The position numbers and the translations under genes are program-made. Shown piece by piece: positions 1-8,811 of a stretch of 64,000 bases of DNA (the first letter of the stretch is position 1; each line of letters begins with the position of its first letter). This DNA is from Spirosoma aureum (GTDB lineage Bacteria; Bacteroidota; Bacteroidia; Cytophagales; Spirosomataceae): positions 3,308,501-3,372,500 of the forward strand of contig NZ_CP050063.1 of assembly GCF_011604685.1 (NCBI RefSeq), written 5' to 3'. The notes beneath the pieces were generated by a model. It did not search any database. It worked only from the letters and a program-made list of their open reading frames with translations, and was not told the origin of the DNA.

Positions 1-3000
1 GTTCCTTGACAAGAGCCAGCCCGATACCCGTACCTTCATACGCGCGTGTTTGTGAGTTATCGACCTGGTAGAACCGATCAAAAATATGGGGAAGATTTTC
101 GGGGGAAACCCCAATGCCCGAATCCGCGATGCGAATACTTATACTCGAAATGTCGTCTTCTACAGCAGCAAGGTTTGGTTTGAGCGTAACCGTTACATGC
201 CCACCCTTACCCGTAAATTTCATCGCATTCGATAAGAGATTTGTCAGAATTTTTTCCCACTTGTCGGCGTCGAACAAGTGTTCCTGCGTGAAACCATCGG
301 CAGTATACGTCAGCGTTATTCCTTTCTGCTCTGCCAATTGTTGGAACGACTCAACCAGGTTATGGACAAATTCGGTTATCTCGCCCCGCATCAGTGAAAT
401 CGCCATATGGTGTGCTTCCAGTTTAGAGAGATCCAGTAACTGGTTGATCAGGCGAAGGAGCTGATCGGCATTGCGTTTAACTAACCCTAACGTCTGACGG
501 GTTGGGCCGTCGAACCGGCTTTCCTGCAGGAGTTTTTCAACCGGCGACATAATCAATGATAATGGCGTCCGGAATTCATGGGTTATGTTGGAAAAGAAGC
601 GGGTTTTTAGCTCATCGACGGCCTTAAGCTGTTCGGCTTCCCGGCGATTGAGTTCCATGAGCTGTTGTTGCCTGATCCGATTGGTATAAAACCGGATATA
701 TCCCCAAATGGCTCCAATGGTCAGCAACGCATAAAAGCTGTATGCCCACCAGGTTGCCCACCAGGGTGGATGAATAATGAGACGGATAGAGGCTCCTTTC
801 TCGTTCCAGATTCCATCGCTATTAGCCGCCTTGACTCGGAAGGTATAGGTGCCCGGCGATAGATTTGTGTAGTTTGCAAAATGACGATTACCATTCTGGA
901 CCCAGTTTTTGTCTACGCCTATGAGCTCATAAGCATACTGATTATGTTCAGGCTGCGTGTAGGTCAATGCCGCAAAGCCGAAGGACAGGAAGTTTTCATC
1001 GTGGTTTAGGGTGATCAGATTGCTGGTGAGAGGCCGGGGCTGATCCATTACGTTAAGGGCCGTAATGTAGACCGGAAAGGGTCTGGTATCATCGCGGATG
1101 CTATCGGGATTGAAATGAACAACGCCGTTCAGACTTCCGAAATAAAGTTGGTTCCTATCACGAAAGATCGCATTGCGCAAAAAATCATTGCTGGGCAGGC
1201 CGTTATCCGTACCGTAGTTACGAACCGCTCTGGTGCGGGGCGAGTATCGACAAAGCCCCTTATCGGTGCTTAGCCATATGTTACCGGCATTATCGTTGGT
1301 AATACCCACCACATTGTTACTGGGCAGACCATCATTAGTTGTGATGGCGGAGAATAATTTAGTTCGTGGATCAAATCGATTCAAGCCACCCAACTGCGTT
1401 CCGACCCAGATAATTCCTTGTTTATCTTCGTAAATGGTCTGCACATCATTGCTGTTCAGGTGACCTTTAGGGCCTGCTGTATAGCGTGTGAATCGACCCG
1501 TTCGTGGGTCCATCCGACAGATACCCTGCCGCCTTGCCAGAACCCATATATCACCTGTCCGGCTGGCCAGCAGGCCATATATATACTTGTCGGGCAATCC
1601 ATTCGGATCATTGGGTTTGTATTTATAATAACGATACCGATGGGTACGGGGATTAAAGGAAGCGATTCCGGACGTTGGCTCGACGTCGCCCCCGATCCAG
1701 AGATCTCCCGTTGGTGCACGACTGATAAAAACAGCTGGTATTTCAGACGGATAGCCGGTATAGGTGCCCGAAGCCTGATCAAAATAAAACAACCCCTCCC
1801 AGGTTCCGAGCCAGACGCCCTCCGTACCGTCGGGTTGAAGGGCCTGTATATAATTCTTCTTCTGGCTAGTAATACTGGACGCCAGTTGCTGAGGGGGGAT
1901 TATCTGTGGACGATTTGTGGGTGGTTCAGTCCGATAAACACTATACCCATTGCTGATCCAGAGATGTCCGTTATGATCGGGCAACAACGCAACGACTTTG
2001 TTTTCCGGTAAGTTTGCCGTACCCTTATTTGGCCTTACCTGATAGGTTATAAATGGCTTATTGACAATAGCCTGTCGATCGATGCCATTATCGGTTCCTA
2101 CCCAGAGCGTACCGGCCCGATCATGGTAAAGTGACTGAGCACTATTGCTACTGATACCCTTCGAATCGTTGGGGTCGGGCCGGTATGTAAAAACCTGCTG
2201 TCGGGCCGGATCAACCCGATGTAAACCGTTTGTTGTGCCCACCCAGATATGCCCCTTCTCATCGCCATGAATTGAGTTCAAATACATGAATGGGTTGATT
2301 TGCCCATCTGGATTGTAGGGCTCTGGCCGAAGAGGTTGCTGACGCAGATCAAGCCGAAACAATCCATAGCCAGCTGTTGCCGTACCGAGCCAAAGCACCT
2401 GTTGCGAGTCGAGATAAAAGGCAATAAATGTGGGTTCCTGCTCGCCGGGAGGGAGGTGGGCGGGTATGAGTGTATAATGCCCTGTTGCCCGGTCAAATAG
2501 ATACAAACCCCGCCAGGTTGCCACCCAGAATCGGTGCTGAGGATCTTCAAATACGGTTTTAATCGTTGCCTGGGGATGGGGCAGGGGATACAGCGTGAAA
2601 CGATGAATGTCAGGTTCGTAGCGGGCTAATCCACCTAAGGTGCTTAACCATAGCTTATGCCGGGAGTCTTCATAAACAGAATGCTGGTAATTCCATCGGT
2701 TGGCATTGCTGGCCTGAATCGGGTGCGGAGTAACGCGCCCTGTCTGCTTATTTATCTCATGTAAGCCACCTTCAGTTACTGCCCATAACCGGTTGGTATG
2801 GTCTTCACACAACCCCGAAATAAAGTTGTTTTGAAAGCTATGGGCGCGGTCATTCGGGTTGGGTTGTAAACTGGTGAAAGTGTAACCATCATATTTGTTT
2901 AGTCCGTCGTTTGTGCCAAACCACATGAATCCTTCGCGATCCTGAAGAATGCAGTTGACTGAATTATTGGAAAGCCCGTCTTTTATGGATAAATGTTCGA

Positions 3001-3121
3001 AGTGCTTGTTTATTGATTGTTCATTCACCTGCGTTGTACTGATCTTTCCAGAACGGGTTGTCTGAGCGAATTCCGGAAGTACGGGAATCATCAGGATCAA
3101 AAGCAAGTATAGGCGCCCCAT
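1..3121 (-). CDS. hybrid two-component sensor histidine kinase (Reg_prop/Y_Y_Y type), 3' end outside window
   Basis: The frame is open from ATG at 3121 to the left edge (over 1040 codons), so the gene is partial. It starts with a signal peptide (MGRLYLLLILMIPVLP). A long ligand-sensing two-propeller region follows, with many Reg_prop repeats of the type GLSNNSVNCILQDREGFMWF and IWVGT. Next come a Y_Y_Y domain (about 840-1010), a transmembrane segment near 700-770, the phospho-accepting H-box (SNITHEFRTPLSLI, about 555-595) and an ATPase domain whose G2 box (GTGIGLALVKE) lies at the very edge. In this family a receiver and an AraC-type helix-turn-helix usually follow; that part cannot be seen. 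Such sensors normally control a nearby polysaccharide utilisation locus, and the susCD pair to the right is the obvious candidate, although an insertion sequence now lies between them. Confidence 0.93.
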   Translation of the reverse strand, partial: MGRLYLLLILMIPVLPEFAQTTRSGKISTTQVNEQSINKHFEHLSIKDGLSNNSVNCILQDREGFMWFGTNDGLNKYDGYTFTSLQPNPNDRAHSFQNNFISGLCEDHTNRLWAVTEGGLHEINKQTGRVTPHPIQASNANRWNYQHSVYEDSRHKLWLSTLGGLARYEPDIHRFTLYPLPHPQATIKTVFEDPQHRFWVATWRGLYLFDRATGHYTLIPAHLPPGEQEPTFIAFYLDSQQVLWLGTATAGYGLFRLDLRQQPLRPEPYNPDGQINPFMYLNSIHGDEKGHIWVGTTNGLHRVDPARQQVFTYRPDPNDSKGISSNSAQSLYHDRAGTLWVGTDNGIDRQAIVNKPFITYQVRPNKGTANLPENKVVALLPDHNGHLWISNGYSVYRTEPPTNRPQIIPPQQLASSITSQKKNYIQALQPDGTEGVWLGTWEGLFYFDQASGTYTGYPSEIPAVFISRAPTGDLWIGGDVEPTSGIASFNPRTHRYRYYKYKPNDPNGLPDKYIYGLLASRTGDIWVLARRQGICRMDPRTGRFTRYTAGPKGHLNSNDVQTIYEDKQGIIWVGTQLGGLNRFDPRTKLFSAITTNDGLPSNNVVGITNDNAGNIWLSTDKGLCRYSPRTRAVRNYGTDNGLPSNDFLRNAIFRDRNQLYFGSLNGVVHFNPDSIRDDTRPFPVYITALNVMDQPRPLTSNLITLNHDENFLSFGFAALTYTQPEHNQYAYELIGVDKNWVQNGNRHFANYTNLSPGTYTFRVKAANSDGIWNEKGASIRLIIHPPWWATWWAYSFYALLTIGAIWGYIRFYTNRIRQQQLMELNRREAEQLKAVDELKTRFFSNITHEFRTPLSLIMSPVEKLLQESRFDGPTRQTLGLVKRNADQLLRLINQLLDLSKLEAHHMAISLMRGEITEFVHNLVESFQQLAEQKGITLTYTADGFTQEHLFDADKWEKILTNLLSNAMKFTGKGGHVTVTLKPNLAAVEDDISSISIRIADSGIGVSPENLPHIFDRFYQVDNSQTRAYEGTGIGLALVKE

Positions 3122-3283
3122 AGAATTGGCAACAGAATAAAGACACTAAACTATGCACAGAAAAACTTTCTTATTTGCCGCAAATGGCAATCGACAAGCT
3201 GAAAGCGCTGCCTAAGTAAAGGAAATTACTTAACTGCTGCAATGATTTTTGTGTAATAGGGCCTTTATTGTTGTTAATGGCTA

Positions 3284-3306
3284 GTACTCTTCCAATTTAA
3301 TGGTTA
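3284..3306. repeat. left terminal inverted repeat of the IS630 element
   Basis: This 23-bp end matches the reverse complement of 4475-4497 at 20 positions; mismatches are one base after GTACTC and a GG/CC pair before the inner TTA. It directly follows the TA at 3282-3283. Confidence 0.9.
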
Positions 3307-3330
3307 GATAAAAATAGCTACCTTTCCGAC

Positions 3331-3810
3331 ATGGGCCAAATCGCTAAACCGTTTGTGCTGTCGGAAGCCGATCTCACAACGCTTGACCAACTCGTTCGTA
3401 AAGGGAAAGACGCTGCCCGTAAGTTGACCCGAGCCAGAGCCTTGCAGTTTTCCCATCAGGGGCAACACCCACTACAGATTAGCCAATCGTTGGGTATCAG
3501 TCTGGCCACGGTCTTCAACTTGCGTAAACGCTTTCAGCAAGAGGGTTTGCAAAGAGCCATTGGTGAGAAAGCCCGACCCGGCCAACCCCGCAAAGTGACC
3601 CCCCAAGTGGAGGCTCATATCACTCAAATCGCCTGTAGTGAGGCTCCTGATGGGCGTACTCGCTGGACAGCAAGTCTGATTAATGAACGCTTAGTCAAAC
3701 TCGAGATCCACATTGATGACGAGTCGGTACGTTTAGCCCTAAAAAAAGTAAGCTCAAGCCATGGCTCAAAAAGCAATGCCGGGCCGCCGGGCGGTGCATC
3801 GGGCAAGTAG
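3331..3810 (+). CDS. IS630 transposase, N-terminal frame (OrfA)
   Basis: 159 residues. It carries the helix-turn-helix DNA-binding half of an IS630 transposase (HPLQISQSLGISLATVFNLR about residues 45-65) and a second winged-helix-like part with GRTRWTASLINERL. The zero frame ends in an unrelated tail after ALKK. A seven-A run at 3741-3747 precedes the divergence. A -1 slip there restores a typical IS630 continuation (SKLKPWLKK, then GQVDGEYLAKMENVL) into the downstream frame. This is the arrangement expected for programmed -1 frameshifting, which many IS630 elements use; a simple inactivating deletion is the alternative. Confidence 0.9.
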   Translation: MGQIAKPFVLSEADLTTLDQLVRKGKDAARKLTRARALQFSHQGQHPLQISQSLGISLATVFNLRKRFQQEGLQRAIGEKARPGQPRKVTPQVEAHITQIACSEAPDGRTRWTASLINERLVKLEIHIDDESVRLALKKVSSSHGSKSNAGPPGGASGK

Positions 3811-3821
3811 ATGGTGAATAC

Positions 3822-4472
3822 TTGGCCAAAATGGAGAACGTTTTGGCCGTTTATAACCAGCTAACTCCACCAGGCCGAGCGCGGTTATGCTTTGATGAAC
3901 GACCGTGTCAATTATTGGATGAGGTGATAGCAGCCCGACCCATTCAGCCGGGAAAATCCGCTAAAGAGGATAATGAGTATGTCAGAAAAGGAACGTGTGT
4001 GGTATTATTAGCTTATGATACGGACACAGGTCAACGCTACACTCAAGTGCGCAAGCAGCGCACAAAGGCCGATTATGCAGAGTTCATGCATCAGATAGTG
4101 ACAACTTACTATGCTGATGTTGAATACATTGATTTGGTGCAGGACAATTTGAATACCCATAAATATGGTTCCTTTTATGAGCATTTACCGCTAGCCCAAG
4201 CCCGATTATTGAGTCGCAAATTGGTGTTTCATTATACCCCTAAGCATGGCTCTTGGCTGAACGCAGCGGAGATCGAATTTTCGGCATTGGCCCGCCAGTG
4301 CTTGAATCGGCGCATTGGCAGTCTGGAGGAATTGGAGCGGCAGGTCAGCTTTTGGGTCAGTGAGCGCAATCAACGTGCCGTTAAGGTGCATTGGAGTTTT
4401 ACCCCAGCTACGGCTGAGGATAAACTCAATCGGTGGTATGAGCAAGTCAATCCAGCTAATAAGGTAGATTGA
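3822..4472 (+). CDS. IS630 transposase, catalytic frame (OrfB, DDE domain)
   Basis: 216 residues in the -1 frame relative to the N-terminal part. All three catalytic acids are visible: the first Asp in LCFDERPCQL, the second in LVQDNLNTH, and the Glu in GSWLNAAEIEFSAL. The nominal ATG is internal to the natural fused product, which would continue from the A7 slip site at 3741-3747 without interruption. The stop at 4470-4472 lies just inside the right inverted repeat, as is usual for compact IS elements. Confidence 0.9.
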   Translation: MAKMENVLAVYNQLTPPGRARLCFDERPCQLLDEVIAARPIQPGKSAKEDNEYVRKGTCVVLLAYDTDTGQRYTQVRKQRTKADYAEFMHQIVTTYYADVEYIDLVQDNLNTHKYGSFYEHLPLAQARLLSRKLVFHYTPKHGSWLNAAEIEFSALARQCLNRRIGSLEELERQVSFWVSERNQRAVKVHWSFTPATAEDKLNRWYEQVNPANKVD

Positions 4473-4474
4473 TG

Positions 4475-4497
4475 TAAGGATTAAATTGGATGAGTAC
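4475..4497. repeat. right terminal inverted repeat of the IS630 element
   Basis: Reverse-complement partner of 3284-3306 (20 of 23 positions), followed by the TA at 4498-4499. Confidence 0.9.
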
Positions 4498-4672
4498 TAG
4501 GGTAAATTGACAGACGTAAAAATGTGCTGAGCAAATTGATCGGGTCGGATATTCATCCCCTGTGAAGCAGCTAATTAGCATGTATTTGGGGTAAGTAATT
4601 TTTATGATACAGATGTAGTAAATTGGTTTATGTTTTGACTTTATAAGTATGTAATAAGGTTGGAATGTAACC

Positions 4673-4709
4673 AAAAAACGCCCGGACATTTTGCGCCGAG
4701 CGTTTTTGT
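4673..4709 (-). terminator. hairpin terminator downstream of the small lipoprotein gene
   Basis: Stem 4677-4685 with 4696-4704 (8 of 9 pairs, GC-rich core) around a 10-nt loop. It has an A-run on the left that becomes a T-run on the minus strand, and a T-run on the right, so it could act in both directions. It lies about 50 bp past the stop of the minus-strand gene 4756-4998. Confidence 0.75.
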
Positions 4710-4755
4710 TGTAGTTACTGACCCGGATAACGTCTGTTGGTCGTATCCTGGCTCT

Positions 4756-4998
4756 TTATTTACAGGTTGTGACAACGGTCAGGCTGCTGCTCGTAATAGT
4801 ATTGGAAATAATATAAGGCTCTACATCGTCTCCGCAGACGCTTTTTTCGATACGGCTAGGCTGTGTAGTCTGGGCACTATACGTCAGGGTTTCACAGGTT
4901 TTACAGTTTTTCTTTTTGAAAACTCCCCCTTCGCATGCCATCAACCCAATAGTGGCGAGCAGAATTAGTTGTATACGTCTCATAATTAGCTGGTTCAT
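4756..4998 (-). CDS. small predicted lipoprotein, unknown function
   Basis: 80 residues. I do not recognise the family. The N-terminus is a lipoprotein signal peptide: positive MRRIQ, then a hydrophobic run ending in the lipobox LMAC. The mature protein is only about 60 residues, begins with Gly-rich and Lys-rich segments, and contains four further cysteines (KNCKTCE, KSVCGDD, TTCK). Either the ATG at 4998 or the one at 4983 (MRRIQ) could be the start; 4983 gives the cleaner signal peptide. A terminator hairpin follows and a palindrome precedes it (5022-5035), which together support a real, independently regulated gene. Confidence 0.6.
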   Translation of the reverse strand: MNQLIMRRIQLILLATIGLMACEGGVFKKKNCKTCETLTYSAQTTQPSRIEKSVCGDDVEPYIISNTITSSSLTVVTTCK

Positions 4999-5021
4999 TA
5001 GTTAGTAGCAACGGCGCGTCC

Positions 5022-5035
5022 AGAAACCGGTTTCT
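5022..5035. promoter_or_regulatory. 14-bp perfect palindrome, operator-like
   Basis: AGAAACCGGTTTCT is a perfect palindrome with the AAACCGGTTT core seen in several LacI-family operators. It lies 24 bp upstream of the small lipoprotein start. The assignment to a LacI-type regulator is inference. Confidence 0.45.
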
Positions 5036-5313
5036 ACCAACCGATTGATACTCTTTGTGTTAATAGGGCGTGAAGAATAAACGCCGTACTGAAGGCAGTT
5101 GTTTTTTTAACGAGCGAATTGGTAAGAATTATATAATTCCTGAATAGGTTAAACAGTAGCTTTCCTCTTTTGACACGTTCATGGTAAGTTGACCAGAATA
5201 TAAATTTTCTGAGATCATGGATTACTGGTTACATGCTATAGTTGAGTCTGATTTAGCTCAGTCGTGAGGCATTTTTTATTGATATATCAAAAAAAAGATA
5301 AACTATTTAATGG

Positions 5314-5363
5314 AATTATAATTTATGCAAACGTTCCCGCAAACGTTTGCATAAATTATAATT
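5314..5363. promoter_or_regulatory. 22-bp perfect inverted repeat carrying paired LacI-type operator cores
   Basis: Arms 5314-5335 and 5342-5363 are perfectly complementary, with a 6-nt spacer. The inner parts read GCAAACGTT on the left and GCAAACGTTTGC on the right; the latter is itself palindromic with the central CG typical of LacI-family operators. The position, about 125 bp upstream of the promoter-like elements, suits a regulator of the susCD operon. No lacI-like gene is in the window, so the binding protein is unknown. Confidence 0.6.
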
Positions 5364-5488
5364 ATACTATTTCTATAAAATATAAAATAAAACATAGTAT
5401 TTATAGGCCTGCATGGGGAAAACACATGAGTAAACTCCCCTGATCTCTCACGTTTTAATACTTAGAAACCATCCGTATTATTTCTCAT

Positions 5489-5517
5489 TTTGTATTTTTT
5501 CTATAAACAGTACTTTG
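5489..5517 (+). promoter_or_regulatory. possible Bacteroidetes promoter for susC
   Basis: TTTG at 5489-5492 (-33 element) and TACTTTG at 5511-5517 (close to the -7 consensus TAnnTTTG, one base short) are separated by 18 bp, within the usual spacing. Moderate support only. Confidence 0.4.
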
Positions 5518-5637
5518 TAAATTCTTTCGAATACAGGGTAATGGCTCAATGGACCAGAACTAATATTCAATCCGCAAAAAGGGGATAACCAGTCCTCTCG
5601 CTACTTTCTTTTCCGGAATTTTTACCATTTAACTTTT

Positions 5638-8600
5638 ATGAATCCAATGAAAAAACGATTATTCTATTTGAAATTTAGGACAAGTATAGCTTGGCTATTT
5701 TTGTTTCAACTCGTTGTCGGATTCAACGCATTTGCGGGAACTGCCGACATACCCGTTTCGGGTAAAATCACCGACGAAAAAGGTGACCCCCTGCCTGGTG
5801 TCAGTATCGTTCTGAAAGGAACAACACGCGGAACCACAAGCGATGGCAGTGGGCAATTTAAACTAACCGTATCCAATGAAAAATCAGTCCTAATTGTCAG
5901 TTTTGTTGGATACCTACGGCAGGAAATTACCGTCGGCAATCGTACTTCTATTGATGTTCAGTTGCAAAGCGACGATAAGGCATTGGATGAAGTTATCGTT
6001 GTGGGTTATGGTACCCAGAAGAAAGTAAATCTGACTGGTGCCGTTTCGACGGTTGATTCGAAAGCGCTCCAGTACCGACCGACTGCAACGTTAGCCAATG
6101 CATTACAGGGCGTTACGCCTGGGTTAACCATTACCCGCCAAAGTGGTCAGCCGGGTAGCCAGGGTATTCGACTTCAGATACGGGGTGTGACGTCGGCCAA
6201 CGGTAACGTTGATCCACTGGTTATGCTCGATGGGGTAAGCGTTCCTATCGCAACGATGACAACGCTCAATCCAAACGACATCGAAAGTATCAGTGTCTTG
6301 AAAGATGCGGCCGCGGCCGCTATTTATGGCGCGCAGGCAGCCGGTGGCGTCGTATTAATCACTACGAAAAAAGGCAAGGCCGGTAAAGTAACGTTCGATT
6401 ACTTGGCTCAGTACGGTACGGATTGGGCAATCAACGTTCCCGGCCGAATGAGTTTGATGGATGAAGCCCTATTCTCGAATCTGGCTCGCAAAAATTCAGG
6501 AAGTGCCCCGGAGTATACGGACGAAGAACTGCAACGCATTCGTGATGGCATACCCTATGTAGTCAATCCGGCAGACACGGGTACGTATCTGTACTACAAC
6601 CAGCAGTCGCTGACGGACCAATTGTTGCGTAAATATACGGCCATGAAAACCCATAATTTCACGGCACGGGGCGGTTCTGATAAGGTCAATTTCCTGCTAT
6701 CGGCGGGTTATTACGAGAAACAGGGAGTATTTAAAGTTGGGCCTGATAATGCGAAAAGGTATAATTTACGGCTCAATTTAGGAGCACAGTTAACCAAACA
6801 TATCTCACTCGACACGCGGCTTTCCTATACGCTGGAACGCATTCAACAGTCGTCGGTTGGGGTAGATGGGCAAGGGCTACTTTATCAAGTATATCGTTTG
6901 CGAACACGAACGCCTTTCTTTACTCCCGAAGGGCGCTATAATGGTGCAGGGTCAGCCGCTACCGCTTATGGATTACTGGAATCGGGTGGTTATAATGATC
7001 AGAACAAGCGGCAGTTCGATGGCGTTGCTACCCTTCAGGCGGCTAACTTCGTAAAAGGCCTGACACTACGGGGCATTGCTGGCGTGCAGTACCGACCTGC
7101 AAATCGCGAAATTTTCAACCGGACTGTACCACTTTGGGGAAGATCCCGAATTCTGAGTTATGCGAATAATCCAAACTCTTACCAGGTTACGAATGAGTTG
7201 GTTCGGAACACCAATTTACAATTCCTGGCAACCTATGAACTGAAGTTGGGCGATAAGCATAACTTCACGGTATTGGGCGGTTATCAGTGGGAGGATTATC
7301 GGGAAGAGGGCGTATCCACAACATCGAGCAATCTGGTAAGCAATGATTTGCCGACGCTTAACCTCGGTGATGATCGAACCAAGAGCAATAGTGAATACGT
7401 AGGGGCGAGGGCCTTTCAATCTTTGTTCGGTCGGGTCAACTATAACTACGATGGTAAATACCTGTTCGAGGCTACCATTCGGCAGGATGAAAGTTCGAAG
7501 CTGGCAACCGGATTGCGTACAAAAATATTTCCGTCGGTATCGGCTGGCTGGAATATGCAGCGTGAAGAATGGTTTGCACGGGCACTACCGCTGTTTACCG
7601 AGTTCAAGCTCCGTGGTTCATGGGGTCGTCTGGGAGGAGCGTTGGGCGATAACATTGGATACTACGATTACCTGAGTCAACTGAGCCGCGGTTCTGGCTT
7701 AGTGCTGGGCGATTCGCGGACGTCGTATATCTTCCAGGGGTCGATTCCGTCGGCGGCCTTGTCCTGGGAAACCATCGAAACCAGCGACATTGGTATCGAC
7801 CTCGGATTTTTCCAGAATAAGCTTCAGTTTACGGGCGATTATTACGTGAAATATAATCGCAATATGTTGACTCCCATGCAGTTGCCTGGTACAATAGGCA
7901 TCGGTACGCCAAGGCAGAACAATGGTGAACTGAAATCATGGGGTTGGGAAACGGAGATTCGTTATCGCGGCCAGATCGGAAAAGATTTTACGTACTCGGT
8001 AGCAGCTAACTTATCTGATAACCAGAACAAACTATTAAGCTATTCGGGTCGTACGGTTATTGGTGCTGGTACCAACAACCTGATTGAAGGCTATCCTATC
8101 AATACCATTTGGGGTTATCAGACAGCGGGTTACTTCCAAACGGCAGATGAAGTGAAGAACTGGGCGTTCCAGGATAACCGTTCCGGAGCAGGAGATGTAA
8201 AATACATTGACCAGAATGGCGATGGACGCATTACAGTTGGGAAAGGTTCTGCCGCCGATTACGGAGATCTGACTTTACTGGGTACAACTACCCCGCGGTA
8301 TCAATATGGGTTTACGCTGAGTGCTCAGTGGAAAGGATTCGATCTGACGATTTTCATGCAAGGTGTCGGCAAACGAAACTACCGTCCAGTAACAGAGTCT
8401 ATCGCACCATTGCTGGTTACGTGGAAGCAGGCTCTGGCCATACACAGCGATTACTGGACCCCTGAAAATCCGAACGCGCTTTACCCTCGTCCCTATGTTG
8501 GCGCTACGCACAACTACCTGGCATCGGATAAATGGACACTAAACGCTAGCTACGTTCGCATGAAGAACTTGCAATTTGGTTATACGCTGCCAAGCACCTT

Positions 8601-8775
8601 AACGGAGAAGGTCCGCATTGCTCAGGCACGGTTTTTCTTCTCGGGTCAGGATCTGTTTACGATATCTGGCTTGAAAGCCTTCCAGGGCTACTATGACCCT
8701 GAAACTCGCGATAACGTGGAAAACGATTATCCGTTTTTCGCAACGGCTTCATTAGGCCTGAATATCTCATTTTAA
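5638..8775 (+). CDS. SusC/RagA-family TonB-dependent outer-membrane transporter
   Basis: 1045 residues, the usual length for SusC. Order: signal peptide ending near FNAFA, a carboxypeptidase-like regulatory domain (VSGKITDEKGDPLPGVSIVL, about 40-115), the TonB-box region LDEVIVVGYG (about 117-126), a plug domain (LQGVTPGLTI, QIRGV, VLDG-like VMLDGV, SVLKDAAAAAIYGAQAAGGV), then a 22-strand barrel ending in the aromatic NISF. It imports oligosaccharides or similar ligands in complex with its SusD partner, driven by TonB-ExbBD. The substrate cannot be told from sequence. The start may be M1 or M4. It is followed 36 bp later by susD and preceded by operator-like repeats. Confidence 0.96.
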   Translation: MNPMKKRLFYLKFRTSIAWLFLFQLVVGFNAFAGTADIPVSGKITDEKGDPLPGVSIVLKGTTRGTTSDGSGQFKLTVSNEKSVLIVSFVGYLRQEITVGNRTSIDVQLQSDDKALDEVIVVGYGTQKKVNLTGAVSTVDSKALQYRPTATLANALQGVTPGLTITRQSGQPGSQGIRLQIRGVTSANGNVDPLVMLDGVSVPIATMTTLNPNDIESISVLKDAAAAAIYGAQAAGGVVLITTKKGKAGKVTFDYLAQYGTDWAINVPGRMSLMDEALFSNLARKNSGSAPEYTDEELQRIRDGIPYVVNPADTGTYLYYNQQSLTDQLLRKYTAMKTHNFTARGGSDKVNFLLSAGYYEKQGVFKVGPDNAKRYNLRLNLGAQLTKHISLDTRLSYTLERIQQSSVGVDGQGLLYQVYRLRTRTPFFTPEGRYNGAGSAATAYGLLESGGYNDQNKRQFDGVATLQAANFVKGLTLRGIAGVQYRPANREIFNRTVPLWGRSRILSYANNPNSYQVTNELVRNTNLQFLATYELKLGDKHNFTVLGGYQWEDYREEGVSTTSSNLVSNDLPTLNLGDDRTKSNSEYVGARAFQSLFGRVNYNYDGKYLFEATIRQDESSKLATGLRTKIFPSVSAGWNMQREEWFARALPLFTEFKLRGSWGRLGGALGDNIGYYDYLSQLSRGSGLVLGDSRTSYIFQGSIPSAALSWETIETSDIGIDLGFFQNKLQFTGDYYVKYNRNMLTPMQLPGTIGIGTPRQNNGELKSWGWETEIRYRGQIGKDFTYSVAANLSDNQNKLLSYSGRTVIGAGTNNLIEGYPINTIWGYQTAGYFQTADEVKNWAFQDNRSGAGDVKYIDQNGDGRITVGKGSAADYGDLTLLGTTTPRYQYGFTLSAQWKGFDLTIFMQGVGKRNYRPVTESIAPLLVTWKQALAIHSDYWTPENPNALYPRPYVGATHNYLASDKWTLNASYVRMKNLQFGYTLPSTLTEKVRIAQARFFFSGQDLFTISGLKAFQGYYDPETRDNVENDYPFFATASLGLNISF

Positions 8776-8811
8776 TGGGTTGTCATTCGTAGAACGAACC
8801 AAAGAATCTCA

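Larger units (their letters stand above)
3282..4499 (+). mobile_element. IS630-family insertion sequence, complete
   Basis: The element is about 1.2 kb, bounded on both sides by TA, the target duplicated by IS630/Tc1-mariner elements (TA at 3282-3283 and 4498-4499). Its ends are 23-bp terminal inverted repeats matching at 20 positions (GTACTC, TCCAATTTAAT and TTA are shared). It encodes a two-part transposase in overlapping frames. Both ends and the DDE residues are intact, so it looks recent and possibly still mobile. It lies 160 bp upstream of the sensor-kinase start and may have separated that gene from upstream regulatory DNA. Confidence 0.93.
4999..5637. other. 639-bp regulatory gap between the small lipoprotein and susC
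   Basis: This gap has no credible gene. It is AT-rich, mostly 5100-5600, and holds two operator-like palindromes (5022-5035 and 5314-5363) and a promoter-like pair (5489-5517). The leader between that promoter and the susC start would be about 115 nt. Nothing else was recognised. Confidence 0.6.

Noticed and set aside
1418..2011. 197-codon plus-strand open frame
   Set aside because: It is antisense to the Reg_prop region of the sensor kinase, whose frame shows clear family motifs; the plus-strand translation has no family character.
3331..4472. Transposase as a decayed pseudogene
   Set aside because: Both halves and the DDE residues are intact, the ends are near perfect and the break lies at an A7 slippery run; programmed frameshifting fits better.
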